DNA from: Kappaphycus alvarezii
Lineage: Eukaryota > Rhodophyta > Florideophyceae > Gigartinales > Solieriaceae
NCBI GenBank assembly: GCA_002205965.3
Contig: NADL03000865.1
Coordinates: 274,766 to 338,765, forward strand
Length of the DNA: 64,000 nucleotides
Reading direction: 5' to 3'
Made by a program: the position numbers and the translations under genes. Below are positions 1 to 10,785 of this stretch, in pieces (within the stretch, counting starts at the first letter, position 1; every line of letters starts with the position of its first letter). Below the pieces are notes generated by a model that was not told the DNA's origin, did no database searches, and saw only the letters and a list, made by a program, of their open reading frames with translations.

Positions 1-2030
1 AATTTTGGGTAATTTTTCATTTGGAAAGTACTGTAATGTCATTTCTTGATGTGTGGCCACATGTTCCATTAGGGATTGAGGAAACTAGGTGCGCGCTTAC
101 AGAGCCTTACAGTCACACCCGTCGCTGCCGTCATGGTACCTCTAGGTCCGTTTGAGCGCAAAAGTACTGTCGCACCCATCGTAACTGTTAGGGACCACTC
201 GTGTGCGGCGTTAGCTTTGTTGAGATTCTGCCCACAGAGGGGCAAAGCCGGGTCCGGCTATAGGGACCATTAATTACAGTGATTACAGTAGCCCTGAGGG
301 CCACCGGCGCGCAGCTCGGAGTGAGACCGTGGAGGGTCAATAAAGTGAGACGGCAGAGGGCCGACGGGGGGGTGCGGAGAGGCACCAACTCCATCATTCT
401 CTTTAGTAACCCCCAACATCCTACCGGGGCACACACATGTTTATGGTCCCAACAGAAAAGTAGCTCAAAATCCCCGCCGTTCGCTCATTTAGGCTTCTAC
501 ATCGTATTCCTGTAGTGCAATTGGCATTCACACTGCGCTGCCACCGCAAGAGCCGATTTCGGTAATCTTTTTTAGATCTAATTCTCTGTACAGGCCATAC
601 CACTGTACCACCAGACAATTTAGTGTACAGTGGGGGCAATTTTCGATTGTCGCTACCACTACTCTTGGTATTGTATAACCACCCGAGAGGGTCGATAGTT
701 TGCAGTCCGGACTACTTGGCTCCCTACTTGGACCTGATATTTTCGCACGTGAAAGGCACCTTATTGGGCCAAGTGTCGACTTTATTTTTGTCTAACTTGG
801 ATCTCCAGCACTTGACTGACATTGACTTTACTTATCCCGACGTCGTAAATAACCCCAACCTAGCTTACTACAATGTATACCTAATTGGCCATTAGGCCTC
901 ATTATATACAGCTATCCCACTGTTGGCTTTCAATTTGACTCCTATCTTTCCCACTTGGAGCAACTTTGCCAAAGACAGCTTTGGATATATCCACGTTTAT
1001 CCGCCCGGCTCCCCTTTCTATTTTTCTCCCCTCTCTACCCAATATTACAATATCCCTTTTGTTATTTGTTTTTGATACTTACTCACACTTGGCACCCCGG
1101 ACTTCGGCGTCTATATACAAATAGGAACTTCAAGGTTGTCGTTGGTGACAATATCCCTATCTCCAAAGGAAATATTCAGCACTGCTGACACACTACTACC
1201 TCTCCACTATCCAGTATTACCCCCTTGGTGTCTATGATTCTTTTAAATCGATCCATACCTAGTTTCTAGTATTCCGCGGACCACGATCCTGCCTCGCAAA
1301 CTGGAGGACGAGTATACCGTCCAGCTGTCCAATGAACTACTCCCGCTCTTTCAACCCCATTTCTCCTCGCCGTCGGCGAGCAGTGCTACTGCATCGCAGA
1401 TTGTTTAAAGAGAAAGAGGGACAACGAAAACCCTGTGGGTCTTGTTGTGTGTGTTTTGGGTTTCATATTGTCTGACGGTGTTCAGTTCATAGACGAGAAG
1501 CACTGCGCACTTCGCATTGCACTACACTTGTTCAAGTTGGGAGAGATGTTTTGCTTCTCTTCCATTGCGGCAGACTACGCTAACGCAGCTGGTCTTCCTG
1601 ATTTGTATATTCGAGAAAAAATTTTACCTTCTCCTATTTGGAGGTACTATTTGAAATCTGTTGATGCCAATATATGCAAGAAAGTTATCGAGATTCAATT
1701 CATTTCCCGTTTAATGAGCAGTACAACGAACCCTGTCGACTCGGATCATCGCTTTCAATCCCGCTATCTCCAGTTTTCAACACCGTCGGAAATACTAAGC
1801 TTTAGAGGTACCGCAAATACTCGCATACAAGATAATGCTGTTGCATACCCGAAAAAACGAAATTCAGGCGGATTCTGACATCGTGAACGCTAGTCGGAAT
1901 GAATCAACCGGACCTACTCCCATTCTATAGACGGAAGTCCCGAATGAATATAGTTCCTACTACTCCCCGGCTGGTCATGAAGAGCTCTCGAAGCCTGCCA
2001 ATCTGAAACAATGTCCATGACTGTGGGCCA
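1..2030. other. unresolved decayed region
   Basis: No gene can be supported here. Two open stretches on the plus strand (623-895, 90 residues; 1435-1878, 147 residues) have ordinary composition but match no family I know, and stops separate them in every frame. The region directly precedes the gag remnant of the plus-strand copia element, so part of it may be that element's decayed 5' LTR and leader, or an older element. No matching long direct repeat was found on the far side of the copia body. Confidence 0.35.
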
Positions 2031-2054
2031 CTTGATAGTGCCTGAGAAGAATAT

Positions 2055-2520
2055 TTGCGTGACACGAACTATGTACTTCAGATTGCTAAAGATATACGCT
2101 TCTCTGGTGAAATTGCCGAGAACATTGAAGAGTCATTGCTTATGTACAGTATCTCCTCTCGACAATACAAACTGAACCGATATCAACAAGCTGACTTCTT
2201 AGTTCCTGCACTCGATGATGCTCAACAACGCTTCTCTTGGACAACTATTTTCATAATATCGACATGATTTACATGGAAATGGTCGCTGTTATGTGCAAAG
2301 AGTACAACAGCGACGCTCTTCGCATGCATTTCAAAGCGAAACTGGAAACTTTTCGACTTCGATCCGTCATGGCCGAACACAATATTTCCGATTTCCCTGT
2401 TGTTCTTACAAAATAAGTAGACCATATCAATGCACTCGCCTCGCAATGATACCTAACTTTTACATATGACGAAATCAAGGGTAAATTTCTTCGCTGGGTC
2501 GTTCCAGAGTTCTATGCATG
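2055..2520 (+). pseudogene. copia gag remnant
   Basis: The piece at 2055-2267 contains VLQIAKDIRFSGEI followed by an acidic helix and RQYKL. After a frame change the next piece (about 2,242-2,416) reads LDNYFHNIDM and continues with an EYNSDALRMHF segment. This run resembles the capsid-like Gag of algal copia elements, and the same block recurs in the minus-strand element near 10.4 kb (NGFSSKLSEDIEERL). At least one frameshift and several stops make it non-functional. The assignment rests on recalled family resemblance plus the two-copy comparison inside the window. Confidence 0.6.
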
Positions 2521-3411
2521 GTTATGTATACTTATTCAAAGCATAATCATTTATCGCTATACATTTATACACTATACGTTGGGGATATCCATTTATGAGT
2601 CTATTCCGAACCTTCATGAGCCAAAAATCATGACACGGTGGAGCTCTGATCTAGGAACTCCCCTTATCGCCACTGAATTGACCCACAGTTGATGAATTCG
2701 TAACGCTCGCAACCTTCGACATTTTCGAGGTAAAGATAGACACTCTAATCTCCATCCATCTTCTACTCGTCCTGCACCTTCGAGAAAACTACCACAATAC
2801 AGCTATGAGTATTTTCAGAAAGCTCGATTTGAAGGGTTTTGCTTCATTTTTAAGCGCCCTTGATGCCTAAACCATCGATGTGAACACTTATCAACATCGT
2901 TATGTCACGGAGTCAACACGAAAAATAGCCTGTTAATATCCTATATGACTTCTTAGTAGAGATGTTGGTTCCTTATCTTCTGTAGAGGACCATCTATACC
3001 CGCAAGGTGATAATACTTCGAGATTTTTGACTCCTATTTCTCCGGTAAAAAAAAATGAAGATAAGAAATATCAGCCCGTGGACCCCGAACCCGGTTTTAC
3101 AGAACATAGTTACCTTTCCGATAGCTTCGCCCACGAAGAGCAAGTGATCTACATACAACGTCTATCATCGGCCTTGGACTCTCCCTTGGAACATTTCGTC
3201 AAGGATATTTGGTTCGGCGACTGAATGTGAACCATAGACATTTGCGCCGCCAAAATGCCCACAAAGAAATACAGTAGACTATTTATAATAACGTACAACT
3301 TGGTATGACTAACCTACACATCGCGCACGTTCTGAGCATTGAAAGAGAAAGAACCATTGGCCATCTCTGCGATACAATGGCCCCGATCTCGAAAATCTGT
3401 AAGGAGGTCAA

Positions 3412-3950
3412 TTGGACATGTTAACATCTCGATATCCTACCTATACCGAAGCCGTCACTCCTTCGCTTCCGATTTGCAGACGCCATATACCAATCACTCG
3501 GTCGTCAACCTCTCCCTCTCGATACCCTCCCTGGATCCAAAGAGGTTCTAATTTCGTCTTTGATATCGCCCCATTGGATGTACTTGCGCTACTCTGTTTG
3601 AATAAACTATGGATCTTGAATTTTTGACGCCATTTGCAATATCCAGCAAACGGGTAAACTTTTCGCAGCCTAGGTTCCAAACTTATTCCCAGTATATGTC
3701 TACTAATGGCACAATCCCATCACTAAATCCCGTACTATCCATGTATAATTTCCTATCAAGCAGAAAGGTATCCACACAAATTTCACCTTCAAGCAACTAC
3801 TCCGCACTCATAAGCATTTCTTCCATACTTCCGCACAAAATTTCTTCCATCTCCTCAAGCGGTCCCATCTGGAAGATGTCACCCCGGACATGTTGCGACC
3901 TCCTCAGGAAACTAGCAAGAGATGCGATCAACGCCAACGAATAAAATGTG
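3412..3950 (+). pseudogene. copia protease C-terminus and integrase zinc region
   Basis: At 3,540-3,627 the frame reads NFVFDIAPLDVLALLCLNKL, which resembles the end of a retroviral-type aspartic protease just before the linker to integrase. At about 3,785-3,950 another frame reads QLLRTHKHFFHTSAQNFFHL and then RCDQRQ, matching the H-H-C-C zinc-binding region before the copia integrase core (here the second C is R). The minus-strand copy has the parallel MHKKFFHHSAQKILDLVKC. The catalytic core that should follow is absent. Confidence 0.6.
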
Positions 3951-3964
3951 CCCCAAAGCGTTGC

Positions 3965-4815
3965 CGGAAGTTTTGCACTGTTTCATGTGTGGCCTCTCAA
4001 ATGCTCTTGTTAAATTGTCATTTTGAATGCGGATTGCGAATTTTTACTCACCGAAGACCTCGCTTTAATGATTGGGCACTGTCCTATGAGATGAAAGATG
4101 CTAAGTGTAAAGAACTTGGCGGAATCCCCGGTCGCGGAGTATTCAAGATCATTCTGCACGAAGAAATTCCACAAAATGGAAACGTTCTGTCCGGCCTAGT
4201 TGTTCACGCTTTCAATTCCAATATGAATTGTGAAATCAAAAACAAAGTGCGGAATGTTATCAGAGGTCACCGAGATCGAGTGAAGAACTTCCTCGTACAC
4301 ACATCGACCACCCTGCAACGGCTACCGTCTGCTCCTTTCCCTTTCTTCTATTCACGATTTCGACGTGTGAAGAGCGGACATCACACAGATCTACCTCCAG
4401 TCATCAGAGTTCTTCGTAAAATACATCTACATCAGGGAGCCCGTTCTGGAATTCGAGCCAAATACCGAGTAATGTTTGATTGAAGTCTCTATATGTTCTC
4501 TGTGATTCTGAAGATTCACGGCATGCCTTTATCGACGAACAAAACTGTCCTTGCATGAAGCTTAGCTGACTTGACGGACTTTTGTACTACCTGGTTCAGG
4601 GCGGTACCCTCAAGGGATTCATTGCATCAAAATTGGACGACCTCTTAAGTGATGGTGACTCAGAGATTAGATCTATCGCTACCCGTAATAATTATCGATT
4701 CAAGATGGACTATGACTTCACTTTCCCCACAAAGTTCACGGGTTTCCTGGCGGATCGTATGACAACCGGATCCTTCATCGTCAACCAAACCCATTACCTC
4801 CACAAGCCCTAAATC
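3965..4815 (+). pseudogene. copia reverse transcriptase remnant
   Basis: Three frames together give a recognisable Ty1/copia reverse transcriptase. The N-terminal part (4,060-4,320) reads GRGVFKIILHEEIPQNGNVL and then RGHRDRVKNFLVHTSTTL. The middle (4,400-4,470) reads QSSEFFVKYIYIREP. The C-terminal part (4,478-4,812) reads SLYVLCDSEDSRHAF and LYYLVQGGTLKGF, then SKLDDLLSDGDSEI, where the usual YVDDLL active-site box has become KLDDLL. Stops and frame changes show it is dead. The parallel active-site box in the minus element at 7.9 kb is YVDELL. Confidence 0.8.
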
Positions 4816-4869
4816 TTGCCTTCGGATGCCTCCTTTTCTCAATATAGATTTGCAAGTATGATAGTTGCT

Positions 4870-5515
4870 TAGCTGGCAAACTACCGCCCGGAATTTTTCC
4901 TGAAGATTCCCCAGTTGGCGCAGAAGACATCTGGAACAAAGAAAAGGTCGTGATAATTCGTCGGCTGAATAAGGATATCTTTTACGCAATAACATACTGT
5001 GTTAGCTTGGCGATCCCTAAACTTGATAAATTCTCTCTTCGACTTGCTGGGTAATTGGAATCCAGCCTTGCAGATACAATAAACCTCTCCACCCATTTGG
5101 AGTACATCATATCTCTTATTTATCTGCATAATGCGTCCGTTACAGTCGTATTAAAGTTCTAAAAATCCCTTTGAATCACCCGCTCCGCGATATTCAGCGA
5201 TTTTAGCGCTTTTGCAGACATTTTCAACACCGCAATAGCTATCTCGCAAGACTTATCTGATATACTTTCTCGTACATTTCTTGTATAACTGTTAACAGAC
5301 AACAAGTGCTTCTTTGAAACCATATCAAAAGGCTCCCGCACATCCGAAAAAGGAGTTTTTTCAACATAGAACTGGCGCCCTTCGGATTTTCTTCCACTCC
5401 TTCTCGCTATCCAACCAAAGATCTCTGGTTATAATGTCAGCATCCCGTTCCCAGCATCAAAAGCACTGCATTCGCCACACTCGCTGCAATGCAACCCATT
5501 TGTTCAACACCTAGC
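4870..5515 (+). pseudogene. copia RNase H remnant
   Basis: The frame starting near 4,900 reads RLNKDIFYAITYCVSLAIPK, then KLDKFSLRLAG, DFSAFADIFNTAIAI, LLTDNKCFFETISKGSRTSEK and CNPFVQHL. This is the order of the Ty1/copia RNase H domain (YADAS-like strand, SGGEVYAFADAFD-like helix, TDSKQLFD box, then the C-terminal tail). Several in-frame stops are present. The minus-strand element carries the parallel box VLTDNKRLLDVINKGS near 7.28 kb. Confidence 0.75.
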
Positions 5516-5520
5516 ACCAA

Positions 5521-7129
5521 ATTGTTACCGTACTACTTTCGATAAGGTTAAATATCTGGTTTAGTCTTCGCACTTCGGATCCCCCAGTGATATAGACTGG
5601 CTTTTCCAGCATCTCTTTCAGTATTTTTTTTTCGATTTACTCCACTATGGTCCCTTCTTTTGGTGCACTTGCATATTTGCTCTTCTATCCACATGAGACT
5701 CGAACTTTTCAATCAGTTTGTTGGATCGTTTCGCTTAAAGTGTTAGGAATAGGTGGTAAGAGATGAGATTCGCACACGTAGCGGATATTTTAAACGAAAC
5801 AGATACTTTGAACAAAAGGAGGGTGACAAAGGGGGCCGAACTGCAAAAATGGCGCAGAGTTATATCTGCTTCAATCGCACAGTTAGAACAACGAACCCTA
5901 TGTGTTACTGAGGCCAAAGTCGCTAGAAATGGCACCAGACGACATAGTATTAGGTATGGAGATATTTGAGGCCGGGCCGATCGGATGGCCAGTGACGAAG
6001 GGCACCGAGCTGAACGAACGGCGAAGACTTCTACCCACTTTATTCGTACAAATAAAATAATAAATCCTCTGTGTTTCTGATGCTTAGTTCGCCAAAAACT
6101 GCACCCGGCGACAGAGTATTTTCATGTGGCAAGGCCGACGGAACAGAACCAATGGCGGCGACGGGTTTGGGCGAGTCATTACCTTTAGAAGGAAGAGTAA
6201 GCAGTGACCCTAATGGTACTCCCCAACTCGTCCTAATTAGTTTGGCGTACAAAGTCTAAAAATTTTCAAATGTATGGTGACTTTTATATGCCCAAAAATA
6301 TACGGGCTAAGCAAGCTGCGGGACAAATTTGCTGGGGAAATAGAAAACTTTTAAAATGAAAGAAATTTCGTGAAAACGGAGAGCATTATTTTGAAGGATA
6401 TGCGCTATTCTTTTTAGAACCACCCCTTTATCGCAATCTTGACCAAACTCGGGGAGCGCAGGAGCCGAATCCATTTCTTGCCCTTATATGATGCGACAAA
6501 ATAGCCGCCTCGCTCCAAGTACCTATGAACTTGACAGTGCGCCCTTCAGAATGGTAAAAAACTGTCCGTTTGATAGCGGAGGAGAAGACTGCAACCATTT
6601 TGAGAGACTAGTGTTCAAAGTGTGGTACAATATGGCAACTCATATGTTATTGCGCGCGGCTCGTAATTCGGCTTAAGCGCATGGCATATCTCAATAATAA
6701 AAGACTGGGTGGGGTTGGCTTTCCTGGGCCAATTGAAATTATGTTTTGGATGAATTTTAGAAACCATTAAGAGGGTATAGATCTTGTAATTGGAGGAAAA
6801 TAGGGATAAGCTCAGGGAATTGTATTCCAATAAGGCGTTGATCAGGCCGGGAAGAAGATTATGAGGCCTGAAAATCGAAGTCTACGGCTTTGCAGTGGGG
6901 GGAATGCATCAAACGGAACAGAAGTTGAGATAACCGAAGATTCGGAAGTCTAAGAGTTAAGGGGACTAAGGAGGTAATTGAGAGCGTTCCGAATAGTTAT
7001 TTATTTGTCCAATGGCATTTAAACTGTGTTTATGCCTTAGCTAATATAGCAACCCCATTTTATGTTTTATCCTGTATAATTTATTGCCCAATCTTCGGGC
7101 TGATGACTGCATATAAATATTCATTTCAT
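5521..7129. repeat. non-coding spacer between two copia bodies, with dispersed repeat copy B
   Basis: No gene is supported. The part from about 5,830 to 6,200 is related to 11,376-11,680. Matching stretches include CTGAGGCCAAAGTCGCTAGA versus CTGAGGCTGAAGTCTTCAGA, and TGAACGAACGGCGAAGA versus TGAACGAACAGCGAAGA. Inside each copy a ~110-bp unit seems to be present twice. The copies lie on either side of the minus-strand copia body, as a pair of old LTRs would, but the borders are not resolved. The stretch 6,300-7,100 shows nothing recognisable. Confidence 0.45.
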
Positions 7130-7480
7130 ATAGCCGCTTGAGACATATTTTTGGTCAGTCCGTCGGTGAGGATATCCTCAATACTCCCAAAGCTTACAAT
7201 GTAATTCTTAAGAGCTTCTTGATTTGTGGCAATGGCCGACATAATGCTTTCCAAATGTTATGGACCCTTTGTTTATTACATCCAAAAGTCTTTTGTTATC
7301 CGTTAGCACTTGGCCTGGAAAGGATCCGGAAATTATGTGTCTTCGGTCTTGCGAGATGGCATTGGCGTTATCAAACATTTCAGAATGGTTCTAAATGCCC
7401 CATACATCGCTTACCTGGTAGTACGCCGGCATTCGTTTAACTTCAATGCCAATGAAACGATTATATCATATTCGTCCACA
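7130..7480 (-). pseudogene. copia RNase H remnant
   Basis: The minus strand reads VLTDNKRLLDVINKGS near 7,280 and then SIEDILTDGLTKNMSQA near 7,150. The first matches the TDSKQLFDVITKGS box of copia RNase H and the second its C-terminal ADGLTK motif. Stops and frame changes lie between the two, so only a remnant remains. Confidence 0.65.
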
Positions 7481-7664
7481 AGAAAAATGATTTAATCTAG
7501 CTGGCTAGACACATCTGCGTTCTTTTCGAAGCTCAAGTCGAAGAAATAAACCAAAAAGGATTGAATGCTTGTCTAATTGTAGTAGTTTGACGCGTATTGG
7601 GTTGTCTACGCCGTAGGAAATGGGCCCGTTCAAGCGAAAACCTCGAAGATCTGGTAAAATTATG

Positions 7665-8530
7665 CTATCTCAAGACAGCAGTTCGTCCGACAGTTTGAGT
7701 GCCAGACGAGTTTACTGTGCGCCGAACGTAACTTGGGGAATATTGCGGACGGGGTAATCGTTCCATCTTTGTCAGGTCGTGGATTCGGTCCACGGCGAAC
7801 TCAACATCCCCTGATGTATCCAGGAAGAAAACGGTAAATTTTGCGTGGAACCCGAACACTCCCGCCATCTTAAACCGCTCATAGGTTCGGTTGGTAATAT
7901 TTCGAAAGTTGGAGTTCCCGGCCGGAAGAAGTTCGTCGACGTACGCTGCACTAATATCTTTTGACCGTGCCATTTTTCATCTGGTAGTAGAAGTATTAGA
8001 GCACTCTATTTATTCTTTTTGGAGGCATATCAAGTTCGACGCGACGTCTTCTGCCCATCGTAGCATGCCAGATGTCCTTAGCGTTCCACAACCCGTAGAA
8101 TGTCTTCAAGAGATTGAGGCATTAGCATAGCTCCAAATCGAACTCTGGAGCAACGTTATTATTTTAAAAATTACAAAGGAGCGTTTCAGAATATTTTAAG
8201 TATGCTTGGGCAATCTTTGATATCCAGACATTAAAATCTGAGTTGACAGCCAGGACGAGGATAGGTGCACGGATTTTGGCTGCAAAGTCATCAATGGAGG
8301 TTCTTCATCAGATTTTGGTGGGCTGTGATGATAGAGCGGCCCTTGTACACGATAGATCCATCAAAGGTGGGCTTAATATAGAGTACAAAACTGCCCGGGA
8401 TGACATTGAAATTTACACGAATATCTTTTCGAAGGATAAATTTAAAAACGCCACGTTGAAGAATTTTTCATTACAAGTACAGAGGACTCCCAACCTTTCC
8501 ATTATTCACAGTAAACCAACCCATTTTGCT
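7665..8530 (-). pseudogene. copia reverse transcriptase remnant
   Basis: The N-terminal part (8,470-8,340, minus strand) reads ILRKDIRVNFNVIPGSFVLY, followed near 8,270-8,200 by ILVLAVNSDFNVWISKIAQA and YLKYSE. Together these match the start and palm entry of copia reverse transcriptase. The active-site end lies at 7,973-7,665: ISAAYVDELLPAGNSNFRNI with YVDEL in place of YVDDL, then TYERFKM. The segment between is too decayed to follow. Confidence 0.75.
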
Positions 8531-8929
8531 TCGTTGAAGAAGTACTTGGAGTTCTTATCGCTTTGCTGCAGCCATTTTCAGGGATATAACTCTGTCTTCT
8601 TGAGGTTTGAGGACCTCTGTGAGAAGGAAAGGTCGCTCTTATCGAGGGAAAAAATTTCGTGAAAAGCAAATCCAAATCACAGGAGGAGTATGACACAATT
8701 TCAGGAAGAAAGGAGGCTTAATTTGAGCAGAGTCGCAAGAAAATGCAGTTCTAGAGCTATTTACACTTATAAAAACAGCTTTTTGAAGATCGCGACGGAT
8801 TCTGCGGTATACGACCCAGTCCATTCACCAATATGATTGCTCACCTCTTTCTTCCGTCAGGCGAGAATGTTGTCTCCGAACTCATATCTTCGATTACTTG
8901 TTGAAGGCAGTTTGTGCTTCAAGGCTCTT

Positions 8930-9937
8930 TTAATCCGCACAGAAACAATTTGAGAGTCTGTCTCCCTGTGGCCCAGTTCGGAGATGTAAGATATTTTCTG
9001 AAAGATATGATGCTGAATTGAACGTAGTTGGAAGCTTATGGTATTCTCTGAACTCGTCGAATGAAGGTAGGATTCCGTCGGGTCTAAGTCTATCGGTCAT
9101 TTCTTTTACAGCGCCAACCAAAGCGAGATGCTTCTCGATATTCAGATAATACTTGGTTAATTTGCGGATGTTCTTGCGTAGGGGTATAACAACGCTCAGC
9201 GGGACCAAGGCTGTTACAGACTCCGACTTCTATGGTTGAACTTCAACCTCAGAGTCCGCAGCCTCTTTGATGAATCTCCCCCAAACTTGGATGCCTTGAT
9301 CGGTCAAAATGCGATTTGAGAGGCTGATATAGATGAGGCTCCATAATTTGTTAATCTTTGTCCAGATTTTTTTGGTACCCACTTCTAGAAAGAAGCGAGC
9401 CGCGCTGAATCTGGTACCTTCGTCGAAGATGTGCAGGCCGGGGGTCGAATTCAATATACATTATATCCAGAGGGATACATTCGTTGAAGCTCCAGTTCTC
9501 AGCGCCAGTGGTAACTCGGAAACATATACTGTACGTGCGGACTAAATGCCTTGATAATGGTCAAATCGGCTGGTTATGTCCAGCAACGGGCGCATTGTTT
9601 TTTGCAAGGTATTATTTGGATTTAAGCACTTAACTAGGTCCAAAATTTTCTGGGCAGAGTGGTGGAAGAATTTCTTGTGCATTCTGACCACTTCGCGCCG
9701 CGTGAAAAATTTGCCGGTGACCTGCTTCTTGCTAGGTTCATAGAGGTTTTGCTTAGAGATCGCGTCATGTATATGTACTATTCTTGGACGTATGAAAATT
9801 CCAAATCGGCCTCTGGCACGAGAACTCTCTTGGAGAGTCTTTTGGATATTGTTAAGGGTGTCAAAAATTTTCTGTATGGGGTTTCCATCTCCAGTAATGC
9901 AGGTATATCTGCTTGAACAAGGTCTAGCTGGGTACAT
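8930..9937 (-). pseudogene. copia integrase remnant
   Basis: The zinc region is at 9,740-9,600 (MHKKFFHHSAQKILDLVKC). The catalytic core follows at 9,454-9,230: LHIFDEGTRFSAARFF holds the first catalytic Asp, and LSNRILTDQGIQVWG the second in an ILTDQG box. It continues at 9,208-8,930 with NIRKLTKYYLNIEKHLALV and AVKEMTDRLRPDGILPS, resembling the segment after the catalytic Glu in this integrase lineage. Three separate frames are used, so it is broken, but it is the best preserved integrase of the two copia relics. Confidence 0.75.
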
Positions 9938-9939
9938 AC

Positions 9940-10784
9940 TGCCTTTTTTCCAAGGGTTGCGTCCAGCGGTAGGTTAGTGCGACCAAGAGAGGGCTATACG
10001 GCGTCTGGAAAGGGAAAATTGTGAAAAGATGAGGGTGGAATACTATTTCTGAGTCCCAATGTGCAAAATATGTCGTATGCCGCCTTCCGCCCAATGACTG
10101 AAGTTGTAGCACCGATATAGCACAAGGAGGCAGAGCTGCTTCCACTCATCAACTTTATTTCCTGAGCTCCTGAATGGTTTCATGAAGGGAATTGTCAAGC
10201 CTTCTGAATGTATATCTGTGCACATTGATGCTTTGTGTGGTTTTCTGTGACCTTTCGGTGATTTCGATAATAGCCTTCCTGAGATATACTCAGTTTTTTG
10301 AGAGTCTGATCGGGAGACCCTAGGGCACCGCGGGGCTAGAAGCTTGTATTGCCTGGCGCAAATATTTTACATCCGAAGCCTTTCTTCTATATCCTCAGAT
10401 AGCTTACTGGAAAACCCATTCTCTTTGAACACCGTTTGGACATAATCTGCCTTGTCAGAATCTTCAGTTTCATCCTTTTGACCTATACTGTGGCCACGCT
10501 TCAAAACGGTGCTCCGACTTGGATAATAATTTTTGATCTTCACGGGGAAAAGGCCCATAATCTGCAAGAACTACAATCTTACAATCAGTTGCAGCAGTTC
10601 TCATGCTAGCAATATCTCGTTCTACACCCCTTGGTACATTGTTATTTTTTCTCTTTTTCACATGAGCGGGTGTCTCATGCCCTTCAGAGTGCTCCTGTGT
10701 GTCTACACGTGATCCAGACAACAGCAGTGACGAAGTGGGATTACGAGCATCGCGGGTCTCGTCGAATTTTTCCATTACTATCAT
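9940..10784 (-). pseudogene. copia gag and protease remnant
   Basis: Near 10,440-10,370 the minus strand reads DYVQTVFKENGFSSKLSEDI, parallel to the gag block of the plus-strand element. Near 10,000-9,915 it reads GRTNLPLDATLGKKAVC and LVQADIPALLEMETP, resembling the C-terminal half of a copia protease. The rest of the interval (open pieces at 10,470-10,784 and 10,043-10,225) cannot be assigned residue by residue. Confidence 0.5.
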
Positions 10785-10785
10785 G

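Larger units (their letters stand above)
2030..5520 (+). mobile_element. decayed Ty1/copia retrotransposon, plus strand
   Basis: Pieces of gag, protease, the integrase zinc region, reverse transcriptase and RNase H appear in the order expected of Ty1/copia, on one strand, in shifting frames with many stops. The integrase catalytic core is missing: the zinc region ends near 3,960 and reverse transcriptase begins near 4,070, whereas the minus-strand relative at 7.1-10.8 kb has about 1.2 kb between the same points. It cannot be autonomous. The LTR borders are not defined. Confidence 0.8.
7130..10785 (-). mobile_element. decayed Ty1/copia retrotransposon, minus strand
   Basis: Reading the minus strand from 10.8 to 7.1 kb gives gag, protease, integrase zinc region and core, reverse transcriptase and RNase H in Ty1/copia order, all with frame breaks and stops. 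It faces the plus-strand copia relic (2.0-5.5 kb) and belongs to the same lineage, judged by parallel sequence blocks in gag, the zinc region, reverse transcriptase and RNase H. It keeps the integrase core the other copy lost. Confidence 0.8.

Noticed and set aside
8243..8662. 139-codon plus-strand frame in the minus copia relic
   Set aside because: The minus strand of the same interval reads as copia reverse transcriptase, so the plus frame is taken as its shadow, although its composition is fairly protein-like.
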